Assembly (NCBI GenBank): GCA_041398905.1
Contig: JAWKTV010000001.1
Span: forward strand, 496,001 to 560,000
DNA length: 64,000 nt
Direction of reading: 5' to 3'
Source of the DNA: JAWKTV01 sp041398905
Lineage (GTDB): Bacteria; Planctomycetota; Planctomycetia; Planctomycetales; Planctomycetaceae
Shown here: in pieces, positions 1-10,638 of the stretch
Layout of the letters: each line of letters starts with the position of its first letter
Position numbering within the stretch: the first letter of the stretch is position 1
Notes under the pieces: model-generated
What the model was told of the DNA's origin: nothing
What the model saw: only the letters and a program-made list of their open reading frames with translations
The model's database searches: none
Position numbers and translations under genes: made by a program

Positions 1-139
1 CACGGCGGCGCGGTCGCCGTGTGTCAGGAATGAGGTCGTGCAACCTGAAGTCCCAGCGTCGCGAAGTGTCCCCGCCACGGACACTTTCGCGCAGCCGGGG
101 CAGGCGGTGCTCGCGGTCCAACTCGCGTATCGCTCCGAT

Positions 140-1015
140 TCACACCAGCAGTCGCAAGCCGGTCTCCGTAATCTCGTACGGGACGATCGTGTCTTCGCAG
201 GCGCTGCCACGGTGCTTGGCGACATACAGCGCCCGGCCCATCTTCAGACCATCCCGGATCTTGCCCATCAGAAGAATCGTGTTGGCGTTCGAGAGCAGGT
301 CGCCCGTCTCGATCGGCCGGCTGATCAGATCATCGAGCATCACCTCGTGCGTCGTGCAGAGCATCAGGCAGCCGAGCTGCCGATGGTCGTAAGCATGCTC
401 GCGCACTTGCGCTTCGTTGGCGCGATACTGCACGCGGAAGAAGTCCCGCGCGACCCACTCCGCCTCCTTCTTCAAGATCTGGTGATAGATGTATTCGAAG
501 AGATGGAACTGGAACGACTCGCTGGCCCGGTCGACCGGCTCGACGCCGTCAACGACGCACCGCCGCACGCCGTGCACGAAGTTGCCATAGAAGAAGCCGA
601 TCGCCGTCTGCAGCTTGCGATTGAGTTCGGCCTTCCAGAGTTGCAGCTCTTCAGTCGTCAGGTCGGCGGTGGACACCCTGCGACCCGCTTGATGGAACAG
701 ATGCAGACTGTCGCGGCGGGCCTGTGCGCGATCCCAGACCGCATCGGTGGTGGGCAGCCCATCGGGAGAGGCGACCTGCATCGCCCAGTCGTACAATCGC
801 GCGGCGTACTCGTCGTGACTCTGCGCGTCACCGCGAGCCGTCATGTCGAAGATGATCCCCCGCTCGCGCTCCTGCTCGAGCCCCTGCTGCGCGAACTGCA
901 ACCCGAGCTGCGTCTTGCCGATGCCGGTCGCCCCCAGGACCACAGTCATGGTCCCTGGCAACAGCCCGCCGCCCAGCAGCTTGTCGAGTTCGGTGATTCC
1001 GGTTTGCAGTCGCAT
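140..1015 (-). CDS. KaiC/RAD55-family RecA-like ATPase
   Basis: A 291-residue protein beginning with the KaiC-type entry TGITELDKLLGGGLLPGT, followed by Walker A GATGIGKT at residues 28-35 and a probable Walker B strand (CVVDG) near residue 150. Only one RecA-like domain is present, whereas circadian KaiC has two, so it belongs with the RAD55/KaiC-like single-domain ATPases often found in signalling or gene regulation. Cytoplasmic; no signal peptide. The downstream gene on the same strand side is the window edge, and argS lies upstream with about 160 bp between, so there is no operon partner to suggest a function. Family assignment is firm from the motifs; the biological role is unknown. Confidence 0.85.
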   Translation of the reverse strand: MRLQTGITELDKLLGGGLLPGTMTVVLGATGIGKTQLGLQFAQQGLEQERERGIIFDMTARGDAQSHDEYAARLYDWAMQVASPDGLPTTDAVWDRAQARRDSLHLFHQAGRRVSTADLTTEELQLWKAELNRKLQTAIGFFYGNFVHGVRRCVVDGVEPVDRASESFQFHLFEYIYHQILKKEAEWVARDFFRVQYRANEAQVREHAYDHRQLGCLMLCTTHEVMLDDLISRPIETGDLLSNANTILLMGKIRDGLKMGRALYVAKHRGSACEDTIVPYEITETGLRLLV

Positions 1016-1176
1016 GGTCTGAAGTCGAGTCGAAGGGACAGGGAACGCGGCACCTGAGGCGCTCTCGCCGATTGTGCCGCCGCGTGGCCGAGTTGCGTGG
1101 CTGCCGGAGTTCGCGGGGGAATCGCGGAGTCAGTCGCTGAAGTCACCCGGTGCTCCGCGCGGATTCGGGAGGGGAG

Positions 1177-3157
1177 CTACAACTGCTCGCAGACCCCAAT
1201 GCCAAGCAGCTCCGAAGCTGCTGAATCACTCGGCCCGTGTAGTCGACGAGCCGCAGGCGGGATTGCCGCGCGGCTTCACTGTCGGCCTTCAGCACGGGGC
1301 AGTGCTCGTAGAAGGTCGACAGCTTGCCCGAGAGGTCGAAGAGGTACTGCGTGAGCAGGTTCGGCTTCGATTCCGCGGCGACGGCTCGCAGCGCTTCTTC
1401 AAAGCGGCACAGCTCCGGCGCCAGCGCCGCTCCGCAGGTTCATCGAGCACGATCGGCGCGTCGGCTGCCGCACCATCGACCGATCGATTCCCCTTGCGAA
1501 AGATCCCGCTGAGGCGCGCATACGCATACTGCATGTACGTCGCCGTGTCTCCGGTCATCGCGAGCATTTTGTCGTAGTCGAAGACATAGTCGCTCTCGCG
1601 GTTATGCTTCAGATCGGCATATTTGATCCCGCCGATGCCGACCACTTCGGCGATCCGGTCCCGCTCCGCTTCACTGAGTTCCGGCGCCGGCCGTTCGTGT
1701 TCGTCGGTCTTGCGGTCATCGTTCGCGGCCACAATCTGTCGGGCCTTGGCGACCGCTTCATCGAGCAGGCTTTCCAGTCCGACCGTGTCGCCACTGCGGG
1801 TCTTGTAGGGCTTCCCGTCCGGACCCATCACGGTGCCAAACTGCACATGCCGCAGCGACACGTCCCCCATCCCGGCGATCGCGGCGGTCGCGAACAGCAG
1901 CTTGAAGTGCTCGCTCTGCCGATGGTCAACCACGTAGAGAATCTCGTCCGCCCCGAGTTCCTCAACACGGTAGCGAATGGTCGCGAGGTCGGTGGTGGCG
2001 TAAGTGAACGCGCCGTCACCCTTCTGCACGATGAACGGAGCACTGTTCCCCTCGATGAAGACGCACTGGGCACCGTCGCTTTCGGTGGCGAGCCCCTTCG
2101 CCTGCAGATCGGCGACCACCCCGGCGAGCCGGTCGTCGTACCAGCTTTCGCCCAGCGACATGTCGAACTTCACCGCGAGCCGATCGTACAGGCGATCGAG
2201 CGCCTCGAGGCACTGGGGCAGGAACTGCTGCCACAGCCGACGGTTCTCGGTGTCACCCGCGTGGAGCTTCGCGGTCTCATTGCGTGACTGGCGCACGATG
2301 TCCGGATGCTGCGCGGCCAAGCCGCTGAGCCTCGCATCGGCCGCGATCGACGCGACCTTCGCCTGACTCGACCGCAATGCGCCACGGTGGTCGTCGAGTT
2401 CCTTGCGGAGCTTCTTGAGCGTCTTGTCGTGCTGCTTCGCGTCTTTGGGATCAGCGGGCGCGGCCGACTCGTGAATCCGCAACGCCTCCTCTGCCCGCGC
2501 GACCGACTCCTCCAGTCGCGGCAGCGATGCCCGCGCCTCCTGGTCGTCGCACAGCGTGTTCACCAGCCGGTACAGCCGCGCCAGTTCGCCAACCGGATCG
2601 CTGGCGTAGGCGCTCGCGTCGAGAAAATGCTTGTAGCCATAAATGATCATCCCGAACTGGGTGCCCCAATCCCCGATGTGGTTGTCGCTGAGCACCTTGT
2701 CGCCAAGGAAGCGATTGATGCGGACGAGGGCATCGCCGATCACCGTGCTGCGGAGGTGGCCGACGTGCATCGGCTTGGCAACGTTGGGAGACGAGAAGTC
2801 GATGACGATCGTCCGCGGGACGGCGTTCACCGTGACCCCCAGATGATCGTCCTGCGCCGCTTCAGTGAGTCGCTGTCGCAGCCAGTCCGTTTTCAGCCGC
2901 AGATTGATGAAACCTGGTCCGGCGATCTCCGCCGGCTCGCACAGGTCGGCGACATCGAGCCGGTCGATGATCGCCTGGGCCAGCTCGCGCGGCGACTGCC
3001 CCACCTGCTTGGCCAGCGGCATCACGCAGTTGGCCTGATAGTCCCCGAACCTCGGATCCTGCGCAGGCCGGACCATCAATGCGAACGGCTGGGGATCATC
3101 GGTGAACCCGGCGATCGCCGCGGCAAAGCGGGATTGAAGAATCTGAAGAATGTTCAT
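1177..3157 (-). CDS. argS: Arginyl-tRNA synthetase (two frameshifts in this sequence)
   Basis: Class I aminoacyl-tRNA synthetase charging tRNA-Arg. The N-terminal additional domain is followed by the HIGH-type motif HVGH within SPNVAKPMHVGHLRST, and the catalytic-domain segments WGTQFG and YATTDLATIRYR are typical of ArgRS. The C-terminal anticodon-binding part is out of frame: after about position 1427 it continues in a second frame (FEEALRAVAAESKPNLLTQY, then LSTFYEHCPVLKA), and after about 1212 in a third, ending ELLGIGVCEQL and a TAG at 1177-1179. Each break sits where one G is missing from a short G run; adding two bases gives exactly 661 codons, a normal ArgRS length. An essential gene, so sequencing error is the likely cause. 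Confidence 0.95.
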
Positions 3158-3624
3158 CGTTGCTTATGTCCGCCGCCGGCGACCAACGGCGAAGTCAGAG
3201 TGCAGTCAGGAAGATCGTTCGTCGTGCCGGGGAGCCTCCGGTGTCTCACGGCACGCCAGCCGAAACGAAGAGTAACGGCTGTCGCAAAACATCGCGAACT
3301 CGCCCCGCTCCCTCACCAGCACGCAGCGACAGCAACAGCCACTGCACCAGCGCGGACGATGCCCAACCCGGCAGAAACCACGCTGACGAGGTGCGGAACA
3401 ACTCAGCGAATGCTGCGCTGCCCACCTGCCGTACGACCGACTACAGGCGACCGACCATTCTGCCGAGATCCTGCGGCCAAATGTCGACAGCTTTTTCGAT
3501 TCTCGACCTGAACTTTGCTACACTCGCAAGCTGGCTGCTGGAGCCATTCGATCGTGCCAAGATCATGCGGCTCCGCGCCTCCATTCTCAGTGCCATCCCA
3601 ATCACACAGTGCGTTGAGTCTCCC

Positions 3625-6600
3625 ATGCCGATCTCCGTGAGCTGTGATGTTTGCGGTCGCGATTACCGCATCGCCGATGAGAAGGCGGGCACGAAGTTTC
3701 GCTGCAAGGAGTGCGGTGAGACGGTGGAGGTACCGTCGGGCGGACGGCGTGGCGGGGGCGGACCGAGTCGCAGGAGTTCAGCGGGCGGACGGTCCGGTCG
3801 GCGGCGGCAATCCAGCTCCGGTGGGTCGTCCGGCGCGTTGATCGCCGGGATCATTGGTGGCGTCGTACTCTTGCTGAGCGGCATTGGTGTTGGTGCGTAC
3901 TTCCTGTTTACCCGCGGTGACGCGGGCGGGGGTGGCAACGCCGTCGCGAACAACAACGGCGGGGGAACATTCGCACCGGGCGGTCAAGGGGTCTCCGTCC
4001 CGACGGGGGGAGGTGGCAACAACGCGGCCAGCGGGGGTGGTTCGCGGTTTGACACTGTCGATACTGGCAATGGTGGCGGCGGGAACGCCGGTGCGGGACA
4101 GGCCGGGAGGTCACAGGTTCCCAACAACCCGGACGCCGGTCATGGCTTTGGCTCGGTGGTGGGGGTCGTCAAGCAGTTCACCGGACCTCGGGAGGACCGC
4201 GCGAAGCTCGACTACGAGACGCTGCAGGAGCCACCCGACATGCTGCCACCGCGGAACTGGGAGTATGAGCCTGATCCGCTGCCGATCGCGTTTGAATATG
4301 AAGGGGCCAAGAAGGAGCTGCACATCAATGTTCCCCGGAAATCGGGGATTGGAAGTGCCGAGGACATTGTGTTCCCGGTCGTCCCCAGTCCGTTCGTTTG
4401 CGTCGGGCCGCCCGGAGAGAACGAGGAACGTGAGATCTGGGACATCTCGGTCGGCAAGAGGGTGGCCAAGATCGAGGGAATCGCCGCCCGAACAACGGCC
4501 CACGCCCTCAGCCCCGATGGACTGTTCTTCGCCGGCATGACTCGTACGGAGGTCGGCATCTGGGACGTCGAGCAGAAGGCCGGCTCGGCCCTGATCTCGA
4601 TCGAGCATTCCGATTACATCGCCATGCCAACCAACGACCGGCTGGTCACCACCACCTGGGGGCATCGCAAAACGATGACCGTCTACGAAGTCCCGTCGGG
4701 CGAAAAGACGGGAACCGTCAACCTCGAAGACATGCAGGCCGGCAACAACGTCATCGCCTTCAGCCCGGGTGGCAAGTACTTCGCCTACGTTCGCAGCGAT
4801 TTTCCCAACGGCAATCTGATCGCCATCAAGGAACTCGAATCTGGCGATGACGCCGGTGTGCTGCCCACACTCGACTACAGTGTCTCCGGCGGCCTCAACC
4901 CGGTTGGAATGGCGTTCTCGCAAGATGGCAGCGAACTCGCGGTCGTGTACAACTCGTGGTCCAACTCGAAACTCGTGATCTTCGATCTGGTCGCCCCCAA
5001 GGTGGCCGATCACTACACCTTCGAAAAGACGTTGAGCGAACTGGCGCTGGGACATCGTCCCTTCCTCAAGGCGGAGCCGATCGTGTGGTTCCCCGGCGGC
5101 CGCGAACTGCTCGCGTTCGAGCATGTGCTGATCAACCGAGACGCTGGCGGCCCGGTGTGGGAGGTCCCGAAGAGCGAACTCGACTACGGGGGCAAACGCC
5201 GTCCGATCGGTAAGGACCACCTGACGGTCATCGATAACAACCCCAGCCGGCAGGCCAGCCTGTTCGTCTACCAGCTTCCCGAAAAGCAGATCAGCCAGGG
5301 GATCGCGGCGGCCTCTCAGCGGAAGCCTGAAGAGCCAGAAGTTCCGGCCACTGTGATGTCGCCCGGGAAGCTGACGAACCGCAGCCCGGGCGGCGTCTCG
5401 GTCGCCGGAGGAGCTGTCCCCTGGGGATTGCAGCCTGACGCCGCGCCGGCGACAGCCGACACCCGTTCAATCGACCTCCCCAACGCCAGAGGCGTCCCTC
5501 GCGAGATCGCCATCAGCGGTGGGTCCAAACCCAAGGCGGCGGTACTGCGCGGCAAAGAGAAACTGCACTGGCAGCGGGTCCCCGTCGGAAACGTCAACCC
5601 GCGCATACTGGCATCGCATCGTTCCTTCGCGCGCGACAAATCGCGGACCGATTCGTCGGGCGGCTTCGACGGCAACGTCGCTTCCTCCGGTGCGACCGGC
5701 AAACGGGTCTGGGTCGATCTGTACGACCTGACCAGTGGCGAACGACTTCAGGAACTGAAGTTCGACTACGACGGAGACCTGCTCTCGATCTCACCCGAAG
5801 GGAGCCGCTTCATGGTGCTCAATCCGACCGACGGCGACCGCGTCGACGTCTTCTCGACCGACAACTATCAGCACATCGCCGGCTGGTACCCGTTTGGCCG
5901 CAGCAATAGCAATCATGACCAGTCAACGTTTCTGGTGGCCGCGGTCCTTGCCGGCTCGAATCATGTCGTCGCTCTCAGTGGCGATGGGGAACTCGCCTGC
6001 TGGTCGCTGCCGGAGGTCACACCGGTTTTCCATACGTACAAAGCGTCCCAGCCCGCGGTCAGTCCCACCGGGAAGTATGTCGGCTACTGCGATGGATCGA
6101 ACTATCGGTTCATCGAAACGGCCACGGGTAACGTCGTCGGACATATCCCCGATGTCGGCCGCGTGCAGGCCGCCGCCTGGCAACCGAGCGGCGGCCGCGT
6201 CGCCTTACTCTCCGAACACAAGGCGGGGTATTACCTCTTCACCGTCGATGTCGCCAGCGGCGAAATCTCTCCCCCGTTTCCGGTCCCGGTCATTTCCGGT
6301 CACCTCAGCTGGTGCGGCGACGACTATGTGCTCATCGACCAGTCGAAGCTGCTCGACGTCCGGCAGAAAGGGGTCGCCTGGACATATCTTCTCGCCCAGG
6401 GTGATATGATCCCGGTCGCGGGAAGCAGCGATGTGTTCTACCTCGCGGCCGGTGGAGCGCGCGGTCGGATTTCCCGCTCGGAACTTCCGACCAGCGGCGA
6501 GCGGTCGCGCCTCGATGGCCTTGACCTCACTCCGAACATCGTGCTCAAGCCCGGCGAGGCCTGCGCGGTCGAATACCGCCTCTCCCATCCATCGCACGAT

Positions 6601-7023
6601 CAAGGGATGCAAAGCGAGATCAAGCAGTTGTTCGAGCGACAGTTGACCGAGCACAATATCAAGGTTGATCCAGCAGCCCCGGTAAAGCTGATTATCAGTT
6701 CGAGCGAAACGTCCGGCGAACAAATCAACCAGACCTATCACCGCTTCGGCCAAGGGGACGAGCAGGTCTCCTACACCGCCAAGTCAGGCCAGTTCCGCGC
6801 CGCCTTCGAGGTTGGTGGACAGACCGCCTGGCAGCACACGACGAACTCGGGCAAGGGCGGCTTCATGGTCAGCACGCGCGAAGGCCAGACCATCGAGCAA
6901 TCACTCGAAGAGAGCTATCAGGGAGCGAGCAAGAACGCGTTCCAATCGTTCCAGCTTCCACCATTCGTGTTTAGTCCGGAGTCCGCCAACGGCGCGGGAA
7001 CCACCACACTCTCAGCGAATTGA
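3625..7023 (+). CDS. Zinc-ribbon, membrane-anchored beta-propeller (WD40-like) protein
   Basis: 1132 residues from the ATG at 3625, chosen because it opens a zinc ribbon with cysteines at 7, 10, 27 and 30 (MJ0042-type, common at the N-terminus of planctomycete membrane proteins). A Gly/Ser/Arg-rich linker leads to one transmembrane segment at about 71-95, then a Gly/Asn-rich linker and a long region of propeller-like repeats (LSPDG, FSPGGKYFAYV, FSQDGSELAVVYNS, ISPEGSRFMVL, VSPTGKYVGY). The last 150 residues form a separate domain (from KPGEACAVEYRLSH). The topology puts the ribbon in the cytoplasm and the propeller outside or in the periplasm. Longer upstream reading is not supported. Function unknown; a scaffold or sensor is possible. 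Confidence 0.85.
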   Translation: MPISVSCDVCGRDYRIADEKAGTKFRCKECGETVEVPSGGRRGGGGPSRRSSAGGRSGRRRQSSSGGSSGALIAGIIGGVVLLLSGIGVGAYFLFTRGDAGGGGNAVANNNGGGTFAPGGQGVSVPTGGGGNNAASGGGSRFDTVDTGNGGGGNAGAGQAGRSQVPNNPDAGHGFGSVVGVVKQFTGPREDRAKLDYETLQEPPDMLPPRNWEYEPDPLPIAFEYEGAKKELHINVPRKSGIGSAEDIVFPVVPSPFVCVGPPGENEEREIWDISVGKRVAKIEGIAARTTAHALSPDGLFFAGMTRTEVGIWDVEQKAGSALISIEHSDYIAMPTNDRLVTTTWGHRKTMTVYEVPSGEKTGTVNLEDMQAGNNVIAFSPGGKYFAYVRSDFPNGNLIAIKELESGDDAGVLPTLDYSVSGGLNPVGMAFSQDGSELAVVYNSWSNSKLVIFDLVAPKVADHYTFEKTLSELALGHRPFLKAEPIVWFPGGRELLAFEHVLINRDAGGPVWEVPKSELDYGGKRRPIGKDHLTVIDNNPSRQASLFVYQLPEKQISQGIAAASQRKPEEPEVPATVMSPGKLTNRSPGGVSVAGGAVPWGLQPDAAPATADTRSIDLPNARGVPREIAISGGSKPKAAVLRGKEKLHWQRVPVGNVNPRILASHRSFARDKSRTDSSGGFDGNVASSGATGKRVWVDLYDLTSGERLQELKFDYDGDLLSISPEGSRFMVLNPTDGDRVDVFSTDNYQHIAGWYPFGRSNSNHDQSTFLVAAVLAGSNHVVALSGDGELACWSLPEVTPVFHTYKASQPAVSPTGKYVGYCDGSNYRFIETATGNVVGHIPDVGRVQAAAWQPSGGRVALLSEHKAGYYLFTVDVASGEISPPFPVPVISGHLSWCGDDYVLIDQSKLLDVRQKGVAWTYLLAQGDMIPVAGSSDVFYLAAGGARGRISRSELPTSGERSRLDGLDLTPNIVLKPGEACAVEYRLSHPSHDQGMQSEIKQLFERQLTEHNIKVDPAAPVKLIISSSETSGEQINQTYHRFGQGDEQVSYTAKSGQFRAAFEVGGQTAWQHTTNSGKGGFMVSTREGQTIEQSLEESYQGASKNAFQSFQLPPFVFSPESANGAGTTTLSAN

Positions 7024-7216
7024 AGCTCGTGGACCTCCACACCACAAGGCACCACGAGGCACCCCGCGACCGCGGATACCGAACCTGCGGTAGGAGCAGG
7101 CGAAGTCACCGACAGACCGCATGCCGCGATGCCCATCATCGCGGCCGAATTGTGAACCCATCAGCGCCGCTGTATAAGTCGAGTTCTTCCTGTTTCTCCT
7201 CCTGACAGTCGGCTCG

Positions 7217-9334
7217 ATGGCAGTTCCCACCAATTCGGACGGCGTCCGTCCCACGCCGCCCGGCGAAAACACCATTCCACCCGAGTTCGATCCTGCGGGG
7301 GCGGGCGGTGTGCAGGCTCCGCCGCGGTCGTTCGTCGGAACGCTCAAGCAGCTCGGCCCCGGTTTGGTCATCGCGGGGAGCATCGTCGGCTCGGGCGAGT
7401 TGATCGCCACGACGAAGACGGGTGCCCAGGCGGGCATCGTCCTGTTGTGGCTCATCGCGGCCGGGCTGCGTGATCAAGGTGTTCGTGCAGGTCGAGCTGG
7501 GGCGGGTGGCGATCGCGCATGGCGAGACGACGCTGTCGGCCCTGAATCGCGTGCCGGGCAAGCTCGGGCCCGTCAACTGGATTCTCTGGTTCTGGCTCTT
7601 GATGATGGCCGCGTCGATCGCGCAGCTTGGCGGAATTGCTGGGCGGCGTCGGGCAGGCAGCGCAGGCCCTCGCGTTCCCGATCCAGGGCGACTATGTCGA
7701 GGCGATTCAGTTGCCTTCGACCAAAGAGGTTGACCAGTACATCGAATGGGACGACACGCTGCTCTCGGCATGGGATTTGAGGCTGCTGCAGCTCGATGAC
7801 GCCGGTGGCGTCGCCGCGGCGGAAACCGAACAGGCCGCCGCTCAGACAACGGACGCGATGAACGCAGCCGCCAGCGGCTGGGTCTCCGATCGTGCCACAT
7901 CGTCGAGACGAATCCTCAACGTTCAGCCGGCGGAAGTGTCGCGAACGTTGACGGCGCAATTCGCCCAGGCGTTCCCGGCCGACGAGTCGGGCTTCACTCC
8001 GAAAGAACTCGAACAGAAGCGGCAGACGCTGCGCGAGTCGTTGCGGAGCGTCAATGCGGCGACTGGCACAGGAAGCGGACCTGCGTCATCGCGAGCGTCG
8101 GTTGACCATTGAGCCAACCGACACGGCTCGTCGTCGGATCGAGCGACAGCACGAGATCATCTCCGAACAGTTCGTGCTCGTCGCGCAGCATCGATCGCCG
8201 GAACGGGTCGTGAACGCGATCCTCGCGCAAGTGGAAGCCGTCACCGCTGGTCGAACGCTCAAGGCGGCGCAGAAGTCCGGTCAGGGGATCGCGGCCGCCG
8301 AGGCGAACTTCCAGGCCGCGACCGCCACGGCTCGCGACTTCTTCGACCCCTGGACCACGGACGACAAATGGTGGGCGACCGCGGTCACCCTCCTCACCAT
8401 CCTGCTGCTCGCGAATGGGCGTTATGGCATCCTGGAGACCTTCTCGACCGTGCTGGTCGTGCTGTTCACCTTCATCACCATCGGGAACTCCATCAGCCTG
8501 CAGGGGACCGAGCAGTGGCGACTGACCGGCGACCAGTTCCTCCGCGGGCTCTCGTTTCACCTGCCCGAAGGCAAGGGACTGACGATGGCGCTCGCTACGT
8601 TCGGCATCATCGGCGTCGGGGCGACGGAGTTGATCACCTACCCCTACTGGTGCATCGAGAAAGGCTATGCCCGCTTTACCGGCTGGCGAAGCGAAGACCC
8701 CGGCTGGGTCGACCGGGCCCGCGGCTGGATCCGAGTGATGCACTGGGACGCCTTTCTGTCGATGGTGATCTACACCGTCGCCACCATCGCCTTCTACCTG
8801 ATGGGCGCGGCCGTGCTGCACAGCGAAGGTCGCGACCCCGACGGCATGCGGATGGTCAGCACGCTCGCCACCGCCTATGTCCCGGTCTTCGGCGAGTATG
8901 CGAAGTACCTGTTCCTGGTTGGAGCGATCGCGGTGTTGTACTCGACGTTCCTCGTCGCCAACGCCGGACACTCGCGGATGTTCACCGACGGGCTGAAGGT
9001 GTTCGGCTTCATTCGCCGCAACGATCAGAAGCAGCACGATCGGGCCATCACGGCGTTGTGCGTGCTGCTGCCGCTGATCTGCCTGGCGTTCTTCTGGGGC
9101 GGCATCAACCCGGTGCAGGCGGTGGCGTTCGCGGGGATGATGCAGGCGACGATGCTGCCAATGATCGGCTTCGGCGCGCTTTACTGGCGATACACGGCCA
9201 CCGATCCCCGCCTCGCTCCGCCCCGGTGGTGGGACGTGCTGCTGGTGCTGTCGTTCGTGGGCCTGCTGGTGGTGGGGGTCTACGGCGCATGGGACAAGCT
9301 CGCCGGCTGGTGGGGGCTGCTGGTTGGGAAGTAG
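7217..9334 (+). CDS. Nramp-like transporter with large soluble insert (three frameshifts in this sequence)
   Basis: A polytopic membrane protein of the Nramp (Mn/Fe transporter) superfamily: GPGLVIAGSIVGSGELIATT in helix 1, later IIGVGATELITYPYWCIEKG and a C-terminal run of hydrophobic helices. The frame is broken near 7463 and 7641 (GGG where GG is expected) and near 8058; removing three bases gives 705 codons and restores IAAGCVIKVFVQVELGR, GGIAGGVGQAAQAL and SVNARLAQEADLRHRER. Two features are odd. The helix-1 metal-binding DPGN motif is replaced by GSGE and no MPH motif is visible later, and a helical, charged insert of roughly 200 residues (about 7690-8330) interrupts the membrane domain. 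The cargo may therefore not be Mn or Fe. Confidence 0.8.
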
Positions 9335-9455
9335 CGGGTTCGTGACGTGAAGCCGCGGGGTTGAACCCGGCCGATCGTGGCGACTGGCATCTGCCCGGAG
9401 GGTGCGTCAGAATCGGGGGCATTGATTCGTCACTCTTTCGCGCGATCACCTCGCC

Positions 9456-10556
9456 ATGCCGATCAAGTTTCGTTGTCCGGAGTGTCAGCAGTTCCTGGGG
9501 ATCTCGCGGTCCCGCGCGGGGGCGGTGACGGACTGTCCAACGTGCGGAAGATCGATTCGAGTGCCGACGCTCGAAGGCCACGTCGAGCCGCTCCCCGCGC
9601 CCGAGTTGAACCTCGGCGACGCCGGGCTGGCGTCCGCGCTCGACAAGTTGGCCAGCCTCGTCGACTCGCCCGTCGTCGAATCGCAGCCGCACGCCGGTCG
9701 AGAGTCACGCGAGCTGGCGGCGGCCCCGCAGCCCAAGGCGGTCCCGCTGCCCGAGCCCATGGTGCTCGCACCGGCCGCCGCACCGCAGGTTCGCGCGGCT
9801 CCTGAACCTCAGTCACACCAGCCGGAGACCCGTGCCGCCGAGTCGCGACCTGCAGCGGGGCACGATGGCGCGATTGAATCGCTGGCACAATTGGAACGCG
9901 AGCGCATCGAGCGGAGCGCTGCGGAGAGTTCGCGCAATTCGCGTGGCGTTCCTGTGGGAATGGCCGTGCTGCTTGCGGTGCTGCTGTCCGCGGCGATGTT
10001 CGGGGCGGGCTACGTTGCTGGTCGAGCGGTCGAGGTCGTCGCCAGCAGTGACGCCCCCGCGGCCGCGACTCCAGCCGCCGCGGCCGCCTCATCGGAACCG
10101 GCTGCCGCGAGCGATGTCGAGCCGGCGATCACCGGGCGAGTCAGCTACATCGCCGAAGACGGCGAGAGTCGCCCCGACGCCGGTGCGCGGATCCTCGTGC
10201 TTCCGGAAGAGCGACAAGGCGCTTCGATGCTGCCAGTCGAAGGCTTTCGACCGGGGGCGAGCGTCGAGGATCGCGCGCTCGCAATCGCGGCGGCACGCGC
10301 GTTGGGTGGTGACTTTGCCATCGCGGACGAGACGGGTCGCTATCGCATCGCACTCCCGAAGCCGGGCGTGTTCGAGGTCCTCATTCTGTCGCGGTATCAG
10401 GAACGAAACGGGCCCGCGACCGCGGCTCGACTTGGCTGGCGACCCTATTTCGATCGCCCGGCACAAGTGGTCGGTCAGGCGGCCGAGCAGCGCACTTCGC
10501 TGCGCTACCGCGGCAGCGGTACCTCGCCCCGCGATCACACCTTCGATCGCCCTTAG
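9456..10556 (+). CDS. Zinc-ribbon membrane protein with C-terminal beta-sandwich-like domain
   Basis: 366 residues. The N-terminal zinc ribbon has cysteines at 7, 10, 27 and 30, the same spacing as the protein starting at 3625. A Pro/Ala-rich linker of about 110 residues, a single transmembrane helix near 165-190 (PVGMAVLLAVLLSAAMFGAG) and an Ala-rich linker precede a domain beginning ITGRVSYIAEDGESRPDAGA with later TGRYRIALPKPGVFEVLIL. That pattern is typical of carboxypeptidase-regulatory-like or peptide-associated beta-sandwich domains. Predicted topology is ribbon in the cytoplasm, sandwich outside. It starts 121 bp after the Nramp-like gene on the same strand. Precise function not recognised. 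Confidence 0.8.
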   Translation: MPIKFRCPECQQFLGISRSRAGAVTDCPTCGRSIRVPTLEGHVEPLPAPELNLGDAGLASALDKLASLVDSPVVESQPHAGRESRELAAAPQPKAVPLPEPMVLAPAAAPQVRAAPEPQSHQPETRAAESRPAAGHDGAIESLAQLERERIERSAAESSRNSRGVPVGMAVLLAVLLSAAMFGAGYVAGRAVEVVASSDAPAAATPAAAAASSEPAAASDVEPAITGRVSYIAEDGESRPDAGARILVLPEERQGASMLPVEGFRPGASVEDRALAIAAARALGGDFAIADETGRYRIALPKPGVFEVLILSRYQERNGPATAARLGWRPYFDRPAQVVGQAAEQRTSLRYRGSGTSPRDHTFDRP

Positions 10557-10638
10557 TCGCTGTCCGCTCCGCGGACAGCAGTGCGAAGCCGACTCGCGTC
10601 ATCAGCCGCGTCGTCATCCGGCCGGACCGCTGCCTTCG

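Noticed and set aside
2306..3511. A 401-residue open frame on the plus strand opposite argS
   Set aside because: It is antisense to a clearly conserved synthetase, has Arg/Leu/Pro-rich composition and no motif; a high-GC shadow frame.
4111..5220. A 369-residue open frame opposite the zinc-ribbon propeller protein
   Set aside because: Antisense to the repeats of that protein, no motif or signal; shadow frame.
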